A DNA stretch of 64,000 nucleotides from Ulota crispa (GCA_963920765.1 OY987249.1:8618817-8682816); one strand, 5' to 3'. Numbered from the stretch's first letter, positions 35,655 to 47,811 are shown. Notes: generated by a model from the sequence alone, not told the origin. Made by a program: numbers and translations.

Positions 35655-35725
35655 TAAATCTGACACCATTCGAAATTAACCAGTATCTGATCCAGCAGAC
35701 ACCCAAATCAAACAAGCAGGTTAGC

Positions 35726-35974
35726 TTAACCCCTGAGCGCCCAGCCCATATTCATCAAAATTTAGACTCACTCACACTCAATCCAACCAAATTGTCATCA
35801 CAAACAAGATTCACAAAATCTAACCATATTGAATGGTAAGTGAGACAAGCTCCAAAGTATAGGGAAAAGGACAAATGGTTTGACTGTACCAATAGAAAAA
35901 TTATAACAAGTCAAACAAGAACTTTTTCATTTTTGAGCGCCCCATTTTGAGGTCTTGAGGCGCTTAGGGGTTAA
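35726..35974. mobile_element. TTAA-flanked piggyBac-like MITE (249 bp)
   Basis: The ends read TTAA CCCCTGAGCGCCCAGC and, from the other side, TTAA CCCCTAAGCGCCTCAAG, so short inverted repeats starting CCCCT sit directly inside TTAA on both sides. This matches piggyBac-type insertion (TTAA target, CCC start). It is noncoding. The interior differs from the longer copies elsewhere in the window. Confidence 0.7.
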
Positions 35975-36676
35975 GTTGTCACCATAATTGAGCATAGGAA
36001 CACAAATTGTGTAGGTGGCAATTTAGGATTGCATGTTACATGGTCTCTGTGTGGTCGTTTTTTCATTTTAATTCAACCATTTCTATGAGGGTCTAGTGTC
36101 CACAATAGGTGAGTCTAGAGAGGTACCTTCAACAATTTGTAGTTTATTCATACAATCTCAGAAAATTCCAAAAACAAGCTTTCAGCACTCTTTGCTGGTT
36201 TCCTAACCCTTCTACAATTTCAGAATTTCATAATCTTGATGCACACTCCTAGTGAATTTTTCAATCTCGGTGCACACTTGTAGTGAATTGATTTAACAAA
36301 AGTGTCACATTTAGGTGCTTCTACCTTATTAGGTTCCCAACCTTATGTTCTGTAGTGTGATGCTCCCAGCAAAATTGACAGGGTAATGTCTCCTGATTGT
36401 AATTGCTATAATACTAGTTGAAAAAGCAATATTGACGATACCAGAACAGCATCAACGTCTTCTAGTCTGCAAGATACTAAGGGTGGCTTTACATATGGGG
36501 GCCAAGCCAAGTGATTGCATCAAAGGGCACTAATCCTGTTTTTTGATTGGACAAAAAGCTAAAATCAGCCCCAACCCCCTTACATCTAATGGCAAGGCCA
36601 ATTTGGTGGAATGAATTTTTTATTCAACACAGACAAGATTTGACATGGCCCAAGCTCTCTGAATTGGGTGCACCAA
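35975..36676. other. intergenic DNA between two elements
   Basis: No gene was recognised. The 60-codon frame at 36547-36729 runs into the end of the CACTA element and is not supported. Confidence 0.5.
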
Positions 36677-36830
36677 CACTAGTAGAAAACTCTGTTCAAA
36701 ACAACAGAAAATCAACAGTTTCTTATTGATTTGGGTACTTGCCCATGCTAATTGACTAATTTAACAGAATTTTGTAAAAAACTAAATACATTTTGTTAAT
36801 TTGGACACCATTATATAAATCAACAGAAAT

Positions 36831-37345
36831 TTTGGAATCTCTGAGAATCTTTTGGAAATCCATGAGAATTCTTTTTGGAATCTTTAAGAATCTATAAGAA
36901 TCTTTTTGAAATCTTTGAGAATCTTTGAGAATCTTTGAGAATCTTTGAGAATCTTTGAGACTCTTTTTGGAATCTTTGAGAATCTTTTCAAAAAAACTAA
37001 GAATCTTTGAGAACCTTTGAGAATCTTGAATATCTTTGAGAATCTTTAAGAATCTTTGAGAATCCTTTTGGAATATTTTAGAATCTTTTTGGAATCTTTT
37101 TGGATTCTTTGAGACTCTTTGAAAATCTTTGAAAATCTTTTAGAATCTTTTTGGAATCTTCTTGGATTCCTTGAGAATCTCTAAGAACTGTTGAGAATCT
37201 TTGGGAATCTTTAAGAATCTTTGAACATCTTTGAGAATCTTTAAGAATCTTTTCATAATTTTTAAGAATCTTTGAGAACCTTTGAGAATCTCTGAGAATT
37301 TTCTTTGGAGTCTTTGAGAATCTATTTTGGAATCTTTGATAATCT
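36831..37345 (+). repeat. GAGAATCTTT minisatellite inside the CACTA element
   Basis: About 515 bp of degenerate tandem repeats based on GAGAATCTTT and GGAATCTTTTT, with unit lengths of 8-12 bp. It lies just inside the left subterminal region of the CACTA element. Confidence 0.9.
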
Positions 37346-39224
37346 TTTTGAAAATTTTATGTATGAAATTTGTTGAAAGACCTCAAAATCTTTATAAAAA
37401 TAGAATCTCTTAGACTCAATTAGTGTTGTTTTAGAATTTTTTTGTAATTCATTAAAATATTTTAAAATATTTTTTCATAAAAAACTATTAGAATAGTTTG
37501 GGTTGTTTTTGAAATCTTTCTAGAATATTTTTGGACTACATGAAAATGTTTTGAATTTTTGAAAAATAAAAGAAGTTTTCAAAAAAATTAGAATCTTTTA
37601 GAATTACTAGTGTGGCTTTTTTCTTCATTTTCCACAATTTGGTATAGTTTAACATTAGTAGCCTTTAAAGTCTATTAAAAACACTACCAAAACAACAAAA
37701 ACTCATTAGTTTTTTCTTAATTTGGACACTTTTGGACAGGACCAAACAACATAAAATCAACAAAAAACTGTTGATTTGGACACTTTAGGACACTTCATTA
37801 ATTCCACAAAATTTTATATAAAAAGAACAACACTTGTTGTTTTAAATACCAAAATTTCTTTATTAAAAAATATAAAAGATGCTCCTCAATTCTTTCAGAA
37901 AATCATATATGTCCCTCAAAGATCAAAAGTATAAAAAATACCCTTGGCTTTTTGCAAAAATATCAACAATGCCTCTAATCTACTAGGAAAATATTAAAAA
38001 TGCTCCTCAACTATTTTAAATTATCAAATAAATCCTTGTGTAATTTGAAAGAAAAAAAAAACCTATCTTTGCTTTTGTGTAAAAATGTCAATTAATCTAT
38101 ATTCTTAGATTTTGAAAATACTATAAATACCTCTAGTTTTTTTGTGCCTTTTTAGTGCAATTCTATTTTAAATAGTATATTAAAAATATAAATCACTATG
38201 TAGTTGATGCAATAGTTTTTGCAATAATAAATCTATATGCAGAAATCCTACAAAGAATTTGAACAACTTGACTATAAGATTGAGTTTGCAATTAACTTGC
38301 CTTTATTTTTAGTGATTTCCATTGTTGTTCTAGTAGTTACAAAAACTTACAATAAAAAAAGTGAATTATGGGAACTTGCAATAGCCTCAAAAATAACTAA
38401 GGGTACAGTTTAATTGATATTCTTACATAAAACAAAGGGAAATTTTTATATTTCAAATAACACAAGAGTATGTTTGCTAATTCAAAATAAAAGAGCATTT
38501 TTGATATTATCTCAAAATGATAGGGGTACAATTGACACTTTGACAAAAAACAAGAGTATTTTTGATATTTTAAATCATTGAGGGGTAAATTTCATGTTTG
38601 AAACAACCAAAGAGCATTTTTAATACTTCCCCTTATTTTATGAATTAGATCAACAAAAACAAAAAAATCTTATGAAATATTTTTGGAATTTTTAAAAAAG
38701 ATTCAAAAGGCTTCAAAATATTGTAGAATCTTTTTTAATCTTTTGGATATTTTAAAATTTTAATTGTATGATGACAACTTTTTAATTCCATAACTATTCA
38801 AAATTTGATGTTTTTTTAAGCTAGCAAACTACAGAAGCTACTTTTACATAATAAGAGTTTTGTTTACAAATTTTTTTTTTTAAAGAAATGAAGGCAACCC
38901 TCACTTGCAACAATTATTTTGAGATTTATGTATTTCAATCAAAAGTTATAAACAAAAATCAAAGGGGTGGAAATAAATAATTTTTTAAAATTTTTGAACC
39001 CCTTCTTTGGTTTTTGCTCATAAATTTTGATTAAAGATCTCAAATCTGAAAAAAATTGTTGGAGGTGAAAGTAGACTACATTAAAAAACTTTTTGTAATT
39101 TTAAACTTTTTGAAAAATAGTCTTCTACTAGGCCGAAATAGGCTTCAAAGTCTACTGACTTTGCAAAGTAATTGATTTCTAGTGTACAAATAGATTATTG
39201 GTATCTTTGTGTGCACACATTTGT

Positions 39225-39420
39225 GGGCATAGTCTAGTGGTATTTGGTGTGGAGATACGGCACTGGGAGGCCGGAGGTCTGGGGTTTGACCCTAGCCCCG
39301 GCACTTCCTGCCAGCGCCTTTGGGTGCGGCGCAGCCTCCCAGCTGCAACACTGGGTGGGATTGAAATTTTAATTATTTATTTTTTGTTTATAAAATAAAA
39401 AACAATAATTATGAAAAAAT
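39225..39420 (+). mobile_element. tRNA-derived SINE
   Basis: The head resembles a tRNA gene. It has a box A-like AGTCTAGTGG (39231-39240) and a box B-like GGTTTGACCCT (about 39283), spaced as in RNA polymerase III promoters. A short GC-rich body ending CACTGGGTGGGATTG follows, then an AT-rich tail. It sits inside the CACTA element, so it inserted later. Length and layout fit a plant SINE; target duplications were not resolved. Confidence 0.7.
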
Positions 39421-39681
39421 TATATATTGATAAAAAATAATATTTAACAACAAAAGCTAACAGAAAAATAAGCAAAAATTAACAAAAAATCAACACAAAA
39501 TAACAAAAAATCAACAAAAAAACAACAAACTCTTGTTGAAAAGTATCCAAATCAACTTGACTAAAGTCACATATAAAATCAACAGATTCAAGTTGAAATT
39601 TTGTTGATTTTCTATAAAATTTTCTACTAGTGCAAAAATGGGAGGCCAATTCTTGGCCTTGGGGCCAATGTCAAGTTTCAT

Positions 39682-39683
<2 letters not shown>

Positions 39684-39750
<67 letters not shown>

Positions 39751-39751
39751 T
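39684..39751 (+). repeat. (AT)n microsatellite
   Basis: About 68 bp of alternating AT, with one GT interruption near 39737, followed by a poly-T run. Confidence 0.97.
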
Positions 39752-39809
39752 ATAATTTTTTTTTTTTCTCCAATAGAATGGGTTATACTAGAAGCCGGGC
39801 CACGACAGA

Positions 39810-39985
39810 AGCCAAGGGGATGGGGGGAATGGGGGAATGGCCGGATGGGGGAATGGCCGGATGGCCGGATGGAGGGATGGCATGAGGGAGGTGGCTAGAT
39901 GGGAGGATGGCTAGATGGGGAGATGGCTAGATGGGGGGATGGCATGGGGGGATAGGGGGATGGCATGGGGGGCATGGGGCATTTA
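39810..39985 (+). repeat. GGATGG-based minisatellite
   Basis: G-rich tandem repeats built from GGATGGC, GGGGGAATGGCC and GGCTAGATGGG blocks. It is strongly purine-biased on the plus strand, in contrast to the AT-rich surroundings. Confidence 0.9.
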
Positions 39986-40035
39986 GCTTGCTAAATGGGT
40001 TTACTAATTACTTGTGTAGGCTTGCATATTTTGTA

Positions 40036-40455
40036 CTCCCTCCATCCCAATATAAAGCTCCAAATTAGGCATAGTTCTTGTCCCACTAAGAAGCTCCCTT
40101 TTGCTAATTTCAATTGTTGAGAAAGCGTTTGTCATGTCCAGTGATTTCATGGGGGCAAGTTAAGCAATTAAAGAGCATTCCTCTCCTAACAAGCTTGGCC
40201 TTGCCCATATGAGGTACCATTGTTGCTACTAATCTTTAAATCATCAATAATGAGGAACTGGCAGCATGTACAAATATGGTACTTTTTGCATGCAATTTGG
40301 GAGTCTAAACGGCAACATAAAAACTGGAGATTTTTCAAACATTTGGTAGGTGGTATATTGATTCTAAAATGCATTTGTCACTAGCATAATGACTAAAAAT
40401 ACAGTTAATCCCTCATGGAGAAGTTTTTTGGAGCTTTATAATAGGACAGAGGGAG
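40036..40455. mobile_element. Stowaway-like MITE (420 bp)
   Basis: The left end CTCCCTCCATCCCAATATAA and the right end TATAATAGGACAGAGGGAG form the CTCCCTC-type inverted ends typical of Stowaway (Tc1/mariner) MITEs, flanked by TA on both sides (40034-35 and 40456-57). The interior is closely related to 51672-52095, sharing for example AAGCTTGGCCTTGCCCATAT and GAGGTACCATTGTTGCTAC. Confidence 0.85.
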
Positions 40456-40457
40456 TA

Positions 40458-41918
40458 TCTATTTGCAAATTGTTTTTTTCCTTCTATGCTTCTCATGAAG
40501 TATTCAACCTTGCATATGCTGATATGTTGATTTCTTTTTCTATCATCCTTTATGCAAGATACTCTTGATGATCCATAACTCATAGTATATATTTTGCTAG
40601 ATATTATCTGCATAAAACTTGATTTATGGAAGAACAAATCAATATGAAAAAAATATTATAAATACTTTGTGGTTGATAAAAAGAAAATAATGAAGGCAAT
40701 TGGTATAATATACCTTGATAAGGTAAACAAAGAACTTAAGAGTTTGTTTCAAACTTCATGTTTAGGGTTCATGCACATTTTGGCAACGTCCCCCTCTGTC
40801 TAATTGGCTATTTTTTGGTGTCTATCATCATGTCATTGTTTCAAATTTAAAAATAAAATTTAAAAAAACTAATTAATTAAAAAAGAATTGTGGCATATTC
40901 TCACTTTACATTGCAACAAGAACCACTATCTCCAAAGGCTAGCTTTTTGAAAACAAGCCATGACCCATAAGAGATTTTTGTCACAACTTCTCACCTCTAG
41001 TGTAAAGATGACTTAACTTTATTGAATTGACCCAGCTCCTTGGCCTCAAGGCCTTTACATATGAGACAATTAACCCACACTATAATCTTATTTTAATTAG
41101 TAGTGGAGGCCGACCTTAAGCAAAATGTGGGCTGAAATTTGAGGCAATCGGCCCCTAGCCAAATTGGCCCGGCCCCCATATGTAAAGCGGCCCTGAGCTA
41201 CAACACTTAACGTATCACAAATATCAAGATGTAACGAAGTCCCTGTGCTTTCAAGGGAGACTATTCTAATTGAACATTTCATACTAATTCCAGAAAATAG
41301 GTATATCTTTACTACTACGAAAGCCATGCTTCCCGTGACACATCATAACCTTCAAAAGCTCAAATTTATTCGTTTGTCTAGAATTCCATTCTGATCCGTC
41401 TGAGTCTATTTTGGGGAGAATTGCCAATCTCCGCTGCTCTCTGCTTGCTCGTCAAACCATCGAATATTTCATTTAGAGATCTACCAACACCATGGCAATG
41501 CAACCAATCTGCTCGAAAATCTAAATAAGGTAAGCATTAGTAGACCAAAAATTGGCTGAAATCCAGAACATACCAGCCTGGGTTAATCTTCTCAGTAATC
41601 CAACCACGCCTAATCACTCAACTGTCAGCCCTAGTTCCAAAGCATCCAGTACCTGTAAGGTCTTCAAGAAACAAACACGTGTCTCTTCGATCTCCAGTAC
41701 AAAACTCTAGCAGCTGCACCTCAGGTAGTGCGCAACTCCTGTGCACTTGCTATTTCTTTTCTCTGCTCACACAATCGTCCAAAGTAAAGTTCATGGATTT
41801 AAGAGACTGTCAAAGACTTAACTCATCATCATTTGCAAGATCTGCTATGGCAGTTCCGTTGATTTGGACCAAGAATGGTGGATCAAAGAAGCAGAATCTG
41901 AGTTGAATGATTCGTATA
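40458..41918. other. intergenic region 3' of the EF-P-like gene
   Basis: No gene or clear element was recognised. Short frames here (including 41679-41906) show no domain or codon signature. The part next to 41918 should contain the EF-P-like gene's 3' UTR, since that gene is on the minus strand. Confidence 0.5.
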
Positions 41919-44900
41919 TCAGCACTTAGAAATTAACCTGTGTCCCCATGTATTTCATTTGACGCAAGGCAAGTACTCTACTAATACAAAGGGTATATTA
42001 GAGGTACTGAACTTGGACAAGAGTGCAGAAACGCACCTAGTAATGTAAGCATTTTCTGCTGTGTCAATGACCACCCTATCACCTGCAGTAATAAACGATG
42101 GTGCCTGCACATAATGCAAGTAGTTCAAAACTTCTATATTCTAAAGAATGTTATAATAATGAGCCAATAAACAAAACGAGGCTTTTCGAAAATTGCAAAC
42201 AATTTCCCAAAATCCATGTAAACGGTGAATAGAAAAACGGATCGAAATAGCTCAACTAACATCCAATCAAGTAGAGTTACTGCCACAGTTGATCCCATCG
42301 TAACAACTATGTCAGAGCCATTAGCATACAGAAAACCAATCAGAAACAAATTGTACAGCTGAAGGGATCATCACAATACAATCCCCTCTTCATTAAAGTC
42401 GCCAAACAATTACGCTTACCCAGGACTGAAAGTTTTAGAAGAGGGCTTCGGGTAGCTTACCAAAATAGTTTGACCATTCTCCAGTACGATACGCTTGTAC
42501 CTGAAACAATTGTAGTAGCCATTTAATTCTTTGAACCAGGGAAAGCACTCTCGTGGTGCGCTGAAAAGGGAAACCTACATTTTACTACTATTTTGTAAAC
42601 GCATCTCAGCATATATCAAACCATATTAAGAGTATTGGTAACAACATCCCTGAACAACATGATTGCATTTCATTGATCATGGGTATTTTATCAGAGAGGC
42701 AAGAACGTCATGTTGCAGTAATTCAAATCACTGTATCACATTACTCACGTCGGTGTTGCGGATTGGCCTTTGAAAAATGGTTCTGCTTCTGAGACAGTGC
42801 AGGTGACTTTCGGTGGAACAGTCGCAGAAAATGGCTGACCATTGTATTGCTGAACCATCACTTCCATACCATCTGCTCTGCACAACAGAGAATGATCAGA
42901 TGACCAAAATCGAAAGGAAACTCAAGATGACCCGTCCAGAAAAGTTGATTTATCCCAATCACCATCAGAATCCAGGATAAACAACGAGCCAGTTGAAATC
43001 ATTGAAAATATAGAGACACATGAAGAGACAGAAACCCATCAGGTCAGAGATTTTTTGTTTATTTTTCCATTGGTCGAAAGACATGCACCCTAGAATGCAC
43101 GCAGGTAAGAAAAAAATGATAGAATCGTTTATGCGTAAACATTCATCCGCAAATCAGCGAATATTGGTAACATTAATCCAATATCTGGCACACCTAATGT
43201 TTTATTTTGAAGGATTTGGCGATTTCATCCATTTTCACCCAAAATGTTTTAGCGTTACGGTAGCCAGTTTCAGAATGAGGTAAGATTCTGGCAAAAATTC
43301 ACCCAAAAATAGTTCGCCTACATCAGGTATCCGAATAATACCTGACAAGTAGGCCACTCCACTGCCTAGCATATCCTTCGACAGTTCTAGTTGCTCAAAA
43401 CTTTTTGGTCTGCGTATCACAACAAAGTCAGAATGATAGGAAGAGCAGCCATTCCTTTACTTTTACAAAGAATGACAACGATAAATAAGAATACAAGAGA
43501 ATAATGTTAAACGAAGAAAACTGGGGACAAATCCGATCAGACGAGAACCAGAGAAGAGTTCACATGGTTTTACGGCCCAAGCCATCCCAATCAAATCAGA
43601 AGAGCCATAGTAAACTCACTCCATCAAAACAACACTGGAATCTTCCATGTACAAGAAAGTGTAGAGTTTCTCGTCCACAAACACTCCTGCATCAAAGATG
43701 AAGTAAATAACCAACAAACGGAGACGAAGCTTGAAACTTCAATACAAGCGAACTACCATCGTGGATATAAAGCACAAGCTCACTAGTTCCAGGATTGTCA
43801 AACTCGCTAAATAACATAAAAACAACCGAAGCAGCTAACTTTTACCAAATCAAAAGGCTTACAAGAAATACTTGACTTCCTTGTCAACACCTCACCGTAA
43901 AAGCATGCTAAGGATCTTCAAGAAGTTTAGAATAACATACTTTCAATAGATTCAGATGTTCGAAATCTTTCAATTAATTTAAGCCCGCTCTGCACGTCCC
44001 GCAGCTCCACCTATTTGAAGACCACGTAATCGTAACGTTAACAAGTGGACTTGGCAGATTACGTGCTATACCCTTTAGAAGCATCAGGTAAACATCTTCT
44101 CCAATCAGGTAAAATACTTTCAACAAAAGTGCAAAGATAGTCGTGCAGTGCATATCAATGATTCTAAATGTGATTTCATAATTTGCTCAAGTGTCTAAAA
44201 CCGTTACTAGATATGCTAACGATTCTACTGTAGTGCTCACATACTTATTAGCTATAGAAAGATTGGTAGAAGATTTGCTGAAGTTAGCTGCATTGTGAAC
44301 ACTGGTGCATATATCACCTGAATAGTTGCTCCACCTCGACCTTGCTGAGTATGCTGTGTCTTCATTACCTGGTTAGAAGGACACACTTCTTAACCACTTT
44401 TCTATTCAATAGGCTGAAATCACTCTAAGCATGTAATATCGCAAACATAAGTTGCAGTTTGCTGATCTTCATATTGTCAAAAATAAAGACGAAAGACCAC
44501 AATTTAAAAAAAGTATCGGTCATCTAGAAGTTAGCATTACTGCTACAAAGCCAGGTGAGAAAAGGGCACCGTACCTGGTAAATGCGTCCTGCCAAGGTCA
44601 TCAAATACCATCAGGATCCGTTGATCAGCCTTGCTGAACTAGTCCAGAAACAACAGGAACTAGAGCATCACATGCATGCCGAAGCAATTTCAAGGCATCC
44701 CAGGGTTGCAACGCACGATGCGATACTTGAAAATTATCCCCGTTACACTCACAAATTCTTAATATTGATTAAGAGGCGTTGAATTCAAGTAGTCGTCATG
44801 TAAAGTCAATATTGAATCAATGTTAAGTTAATGTCAGAGTAACGCAAACGATGTTAGCTTTACATCACACTGTGATGTTAGTATCAATAAAATTGAGTTG

Positions 44901-46092
44901 GAAGTACATTAGCACATATTAAGTTCAAAACTGTCATTTGATTTGCATTTATTTAACACTAATTTAATATGGATCTAGTGTCCTGTTAGATCACCATTAT
45001 CTTACCATTCAATAACATTGTCAATATAATATAATAGAGAGAGACTCATTACGTTGCAAAACATTTCATTCCTGGAATCGCGAACATACGATCACCATCA
45101 AATAAACGGCCTCGTATGCTGTGGACCGAGCATTGTCAGTACCTAAACCCTAACTAAACCCTAACTAAACCCTAACTAAATCTTAAAAAACATATAATCC
45201 TTCCCTCTTAGATAACAAATTCATCATAACTTTTCGAACAAACGTGAATCAGCCACCGCATTGGAATACGAGCATGCTCACCTTTTCTCTCGACAACATT
45301 CCCTTGCTTAACCTGTACGCGCATCACAATTAATTTTCACTAAACCAAAAAAAAACCAGAATAACTTACAACAACTTCCAATTGAACGAGTTGCTGCTAC
45401 CAAACATAATTGCAACACAAGGCACGTCGTAGAAAGAACCAGGAACTCTAATTTGAATAACTTAAAGAAGAACAGGTAAATTCAAAAACGAAGAAAATCG
45501 AGAGAAGGTAAAAAAAACAACAGTTGAACGAGTTGCTACCAAAACGGAATTACAAAACGAGGCACGTCGTGGAAAGAAACAAACCGGGAAAAAAAAAATT
45601 GAATAAAGAAGAAGAGCAGGTAAATTTCAAAAACGAGAAAATCGAGAGAAGGTAAAAAAAACAACAGTTGAACGAGTTGCTACCAAACATAATTGCAAAA
45701 ACGAGGCACGCCGTGGAAAGAAAGAAACCAGGAAATTCTAATTTGAATAAAGAAGAAGAGCAGGTAAGTTAATTCAAAAACGAGAAATCGAGAGAGAAGG
45801 TATAATAAAAAAAGTAACAAAATGTATTGACCTCTGAACCATTGACTTTCGCATGTCGGACTTGTTGCATTCGAAGTCCGCCCGGGAATAGTAGTGCCTC
45901 ATTGTGGCTGATGATGAACTCCGGCAAAGCAGCAGCACCGAAGTGGATCTGTCTGTGAGGACTATGAAGTGTGCGCCATGAGCGCCAATGCGCATGGGAA
46001 ACGTCCGAAGGAGCAGGCGGAGAGAGTGTGTGTTGTTTTTGTTGGAGAGTGTTGTGGAGAGCGCGCAGTAGTGGTTTAGTGCGGTGCATCAT
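41919..46092 (-). CDS. organellar EF-P-like translation factor
   Basis: Eleven minus-strand exons keep frame through GT-AG junctions: 45832-46092, 45282-45312, 44575-44588, 44318-44368, 43941-44010, 43620-43686, 43342-43409, 42749-42875, 42461-42500, 42037-42104 and 41919-41937. They give about 271 residues. The first ~80 are Arg/Ser/His-rich without acidic residues near the start, as in a mitochondrial transit peptide. Then come EF-P landmarks: VKQGNVVERKGRIYQVMK, the tip loop QQGRGGATIQ, VELRDVQSG, RVFVDEKLYTFLYME, SVPPKVTCTVSEAEP-like domain III, and FITAGDRVVIDTAENAYITR. Family knowledge: EF-P binds the ribosome and relieves stalls at proline runs. The tip residue is Arg where many EF-Ps have a modified Lys. 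The last exon is tentative; 'MM' offers two start codons. Confidence 0.87.
45139..45180 (+). repeat. telomere-like AAACCCTAACT repeats in EF-P intron 2
   Basis: Three tandem 11-bp units AAACCCTAACT, plus a partial fourth, lie between exons 2 and 3 of the EF-P-like gene. The core AAACCCTA is the plant telobox. This is probably a small interstitial telomere-like array. Confidence 0.85.
45368..45795 (+). repeat. three ~143-bp tandem repeats in EF-P intron 1
   Basis: Units share TTGAACGAGTTGCT (45382, 45523, 45668), GAGGCACGTCGTGGAAAG, GAAGAAGAGCAGGTAA and AAATCGAGAGAAGGTA. Spacing is about 141 and 145 bp. They fill most of intron 1; copies 2 and 3 are the most alike. Confidence 0.88.
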
Positions 46093-46368
46093 CGTGGCGG
46101 CGCGATTGAATCGCGCATCCCTCGCAATCTCTTACAATCTCTTACAAACACTTCGCAGACAACGCCGGAGAGAATACAAGGGAAAGGGAACATACTGAAG
46201 CTCGCCTGCTGTTTGGGCTTGAGCAGTGCCCGGTTCTTTTAAGGGTTAAGTTAGAGCATCTGCAATGATTCCGGGGTAGAGGACTCCATCGGCACTGTAC
46301 CGGGTCCGGGAAATATTTGAGTTCTTTCGGTTGATTTCTGTCAAATCCCGTACTGAATCGGTTTATCA
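46093..46368 (-). promoter_or_regulatory. upstream region of the EF-P-like gene
   Basis: This is the DNA immediately 5' of the minus-strand EF-P-like gene. It is GC-richer up to about 46330. No promoter element can be assigned with confidence. A motif resembling the end of the foldback family (GAGCATCTGCAATGATTCC) occurs at about 46255 without a partner. Confidence 0.35.
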
Positions 46369-46483
46369 CACTACAAGAAAAACATGGTCAAATTTACAAA
46401 AAGTTGATAAAAATTGTGACCTATACTATAGATTAGGTCACAATTTTTGTTAAGTTTTTGTAGATTTGATCATGTAATGTCAA
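46369..46483. mobile_element. CACTA-type end with a short foldback
   Basis: Begins CACTACAAGAAAAAC, a typical CACTA terminus, then folds on itself: ATGGTCAAATTTACAAAAAG pairs with CTTTTTGTAGATTTGATCAT-like sequence and ATTGTGACCTA pairs with TAGGTCACAAT. The matching CTTGTAGTG end is absent on the right, so the copy is truncated or diverged. Confidence 0.55.
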
Positions 46484-46662
46484 GAAACTAGTTCGGTTAT
46501 TTCCTCTATTTCATATTATAAATATATACTTTTTAGATTTTTAACCGGTTCTTAGCTGAAGTTTGTAAATTCCAAATGGTTTTTTTCTCATTTCAACTGG
46601 CTAGTTTTGAATTAGAGGTTGGTTCTTCCCAGACCTTGACCGCAACCAGCTCGGCTACAGTG

Positions 46663-46905
46663 CACTAAATGTTCTATGGTGCATGACACTTATAACCAAC
46701 AACTCCTAATTCAAGTGGTCAACCTAAGGCTTTGTAAAAAAGAGTTATAAAAAATTCAAGTCCACCAAGATGAAGCCTAGCATTTGTCTCGCTTGGTGGG
46801 TGAGTTACTTTTGAGCTAATGAGTATATGTGTTGTGCTTTAGTATTTATTGTTTGGCCAATAGTTGTTGGTTATAAGTGTCATGCACTATATAGTGATAT
46901 TTAAT
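46663..46905. mobile_element. MITE-like element with a 26-bp perfect inverted repeat
   Basis: A perfect inverted pair lies at 46679-46704 (starting GTGCATGACACTTATAACC) and 46861-46886. Imperfect homology continues outward into GCACTAAATG- and CATTTAGTGC-like sequence. The interior is noncoding. Superfamily and target duplication are unresolved. Confidence 0.7.
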
Positions 46906-47811
46906 GCTCTCATTGGTGTGGCAAGTGCCCAAGAAGCAGCAAAAGTGAACAGTGCATGCTGATCGCATGAAATTTTCAAGAAGGGCAGCTTGAGACCTAA
47001 GACCATGTGTGTGAATTTTCTCATAGTTTAGGTTACCTAGAAATATGAGTATACTATGTGAAGTTTTTTGTTGTCTTCCATGATGCACCATGTATGTATG
47101 ATCACTTGTAAAAAAATTCAAATGGAATTCAACTATTTTCAACCTTCAAAGTTTATGACCAGCGGATGATTTTCATCCGCCTCATCGTTTAAGGTAGGAG
47201 CACCTATAAGCATCCGTTTAAGGGATTTGAACATGATGAGTATCAATAAACAGCTAGCAAATTATAGGATCCTATCAGGAACAGAAAAATAATAATTTTG
47301 CACTTTCAAATGTATTATTTGGATATTGTGAGAATAAATTGTGAATTTTCAAAAAGCAAACTATCATTGTACCCATAACCAATACTAAGGTTTCATATTC
47401 ACATGTTGTACATCCATGTCATTACATCTATTCATTTCCATAGATTTTCCAAGATTTCAGAGGTGATGGTTATGGGGACACTAACGCCTATGGGTGTTCC
47501 TACCTTAAGGATTAGAGGCAACTGCATTTCTATAGTCTTGGCTAGCAAAGGGGTCAAACTGGTAAGTTTCATCAATTTGCTTGACCCTCTAAGAGTCTTG
47601 TTACTTTTGCCACGACCTTATAAAAATCCTTTCCAAGCTTCCACGTTCCAAGCTTCCACATGTTAGATAATGATTGATCAAGTTTTCGTATGGAGAGTAG
47701 TATACTGGCCGTGCATTGGAGTGTTGGTGACAGAAATAAAATGGACACCTAAAGGGTCTTGTAAAACATCTCGTTGTTTACCGATAAAGGGCTTGTTCAT
47801 AGGGTGATGCC
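46906..47811. other. AT-rich intergenic DNA
   Basis: Contains the repeat shared with 20880-21140 (about 46960-47140) and otherwise nothing I can identify. Short frames at 46846-47142 and 47403-47666 have no recognisable domain. Confidence 0.45.

Larger units (their letters stand above)
36677..39632. mobile_element. non-autonomous CACTA (En/Spm-type) transposon, 2,956 bp
   Basis: The left end is CACTAGTAGAAAA (36677) and the right end TTTTCTACTAGTG (39632), a perfect 13-bp terminal inverted repeat of CACTA type. The 3-bp target duplication CAA flanks both sides (36674-36676 and 39633-39635). Subterminal sequence is full of short repeats containing AAAATCAACA and its inverse. No transposase or other long frame is present, so the element depends on an autonomous relative. 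It contains a minisatellite (36831-37345) and a tRNA-derived SINE (39225-39420). Confidence 0.88.

Noticed and set aside
36831-37345. Possible CRISPR-like array
   Set aside because: Repeats are 8-12 bp, degenerate and without unique spacers, in a plant nuclear context. This is a minisatellite in a CACTA element.
39225-39300. Possible functional tRNA gene
   Set aside because: Box A- and B-like motifs are present but the arms do not fold into a cloverleaf and a SINE body and AT-rich tail follow, so it is called a SINE.
39638-39898. 86-codon frame with an Ile-Tyr repeat
   Set aside because: It is a translation of the (AT)n microsatellite and the GGATGG minisatellite.
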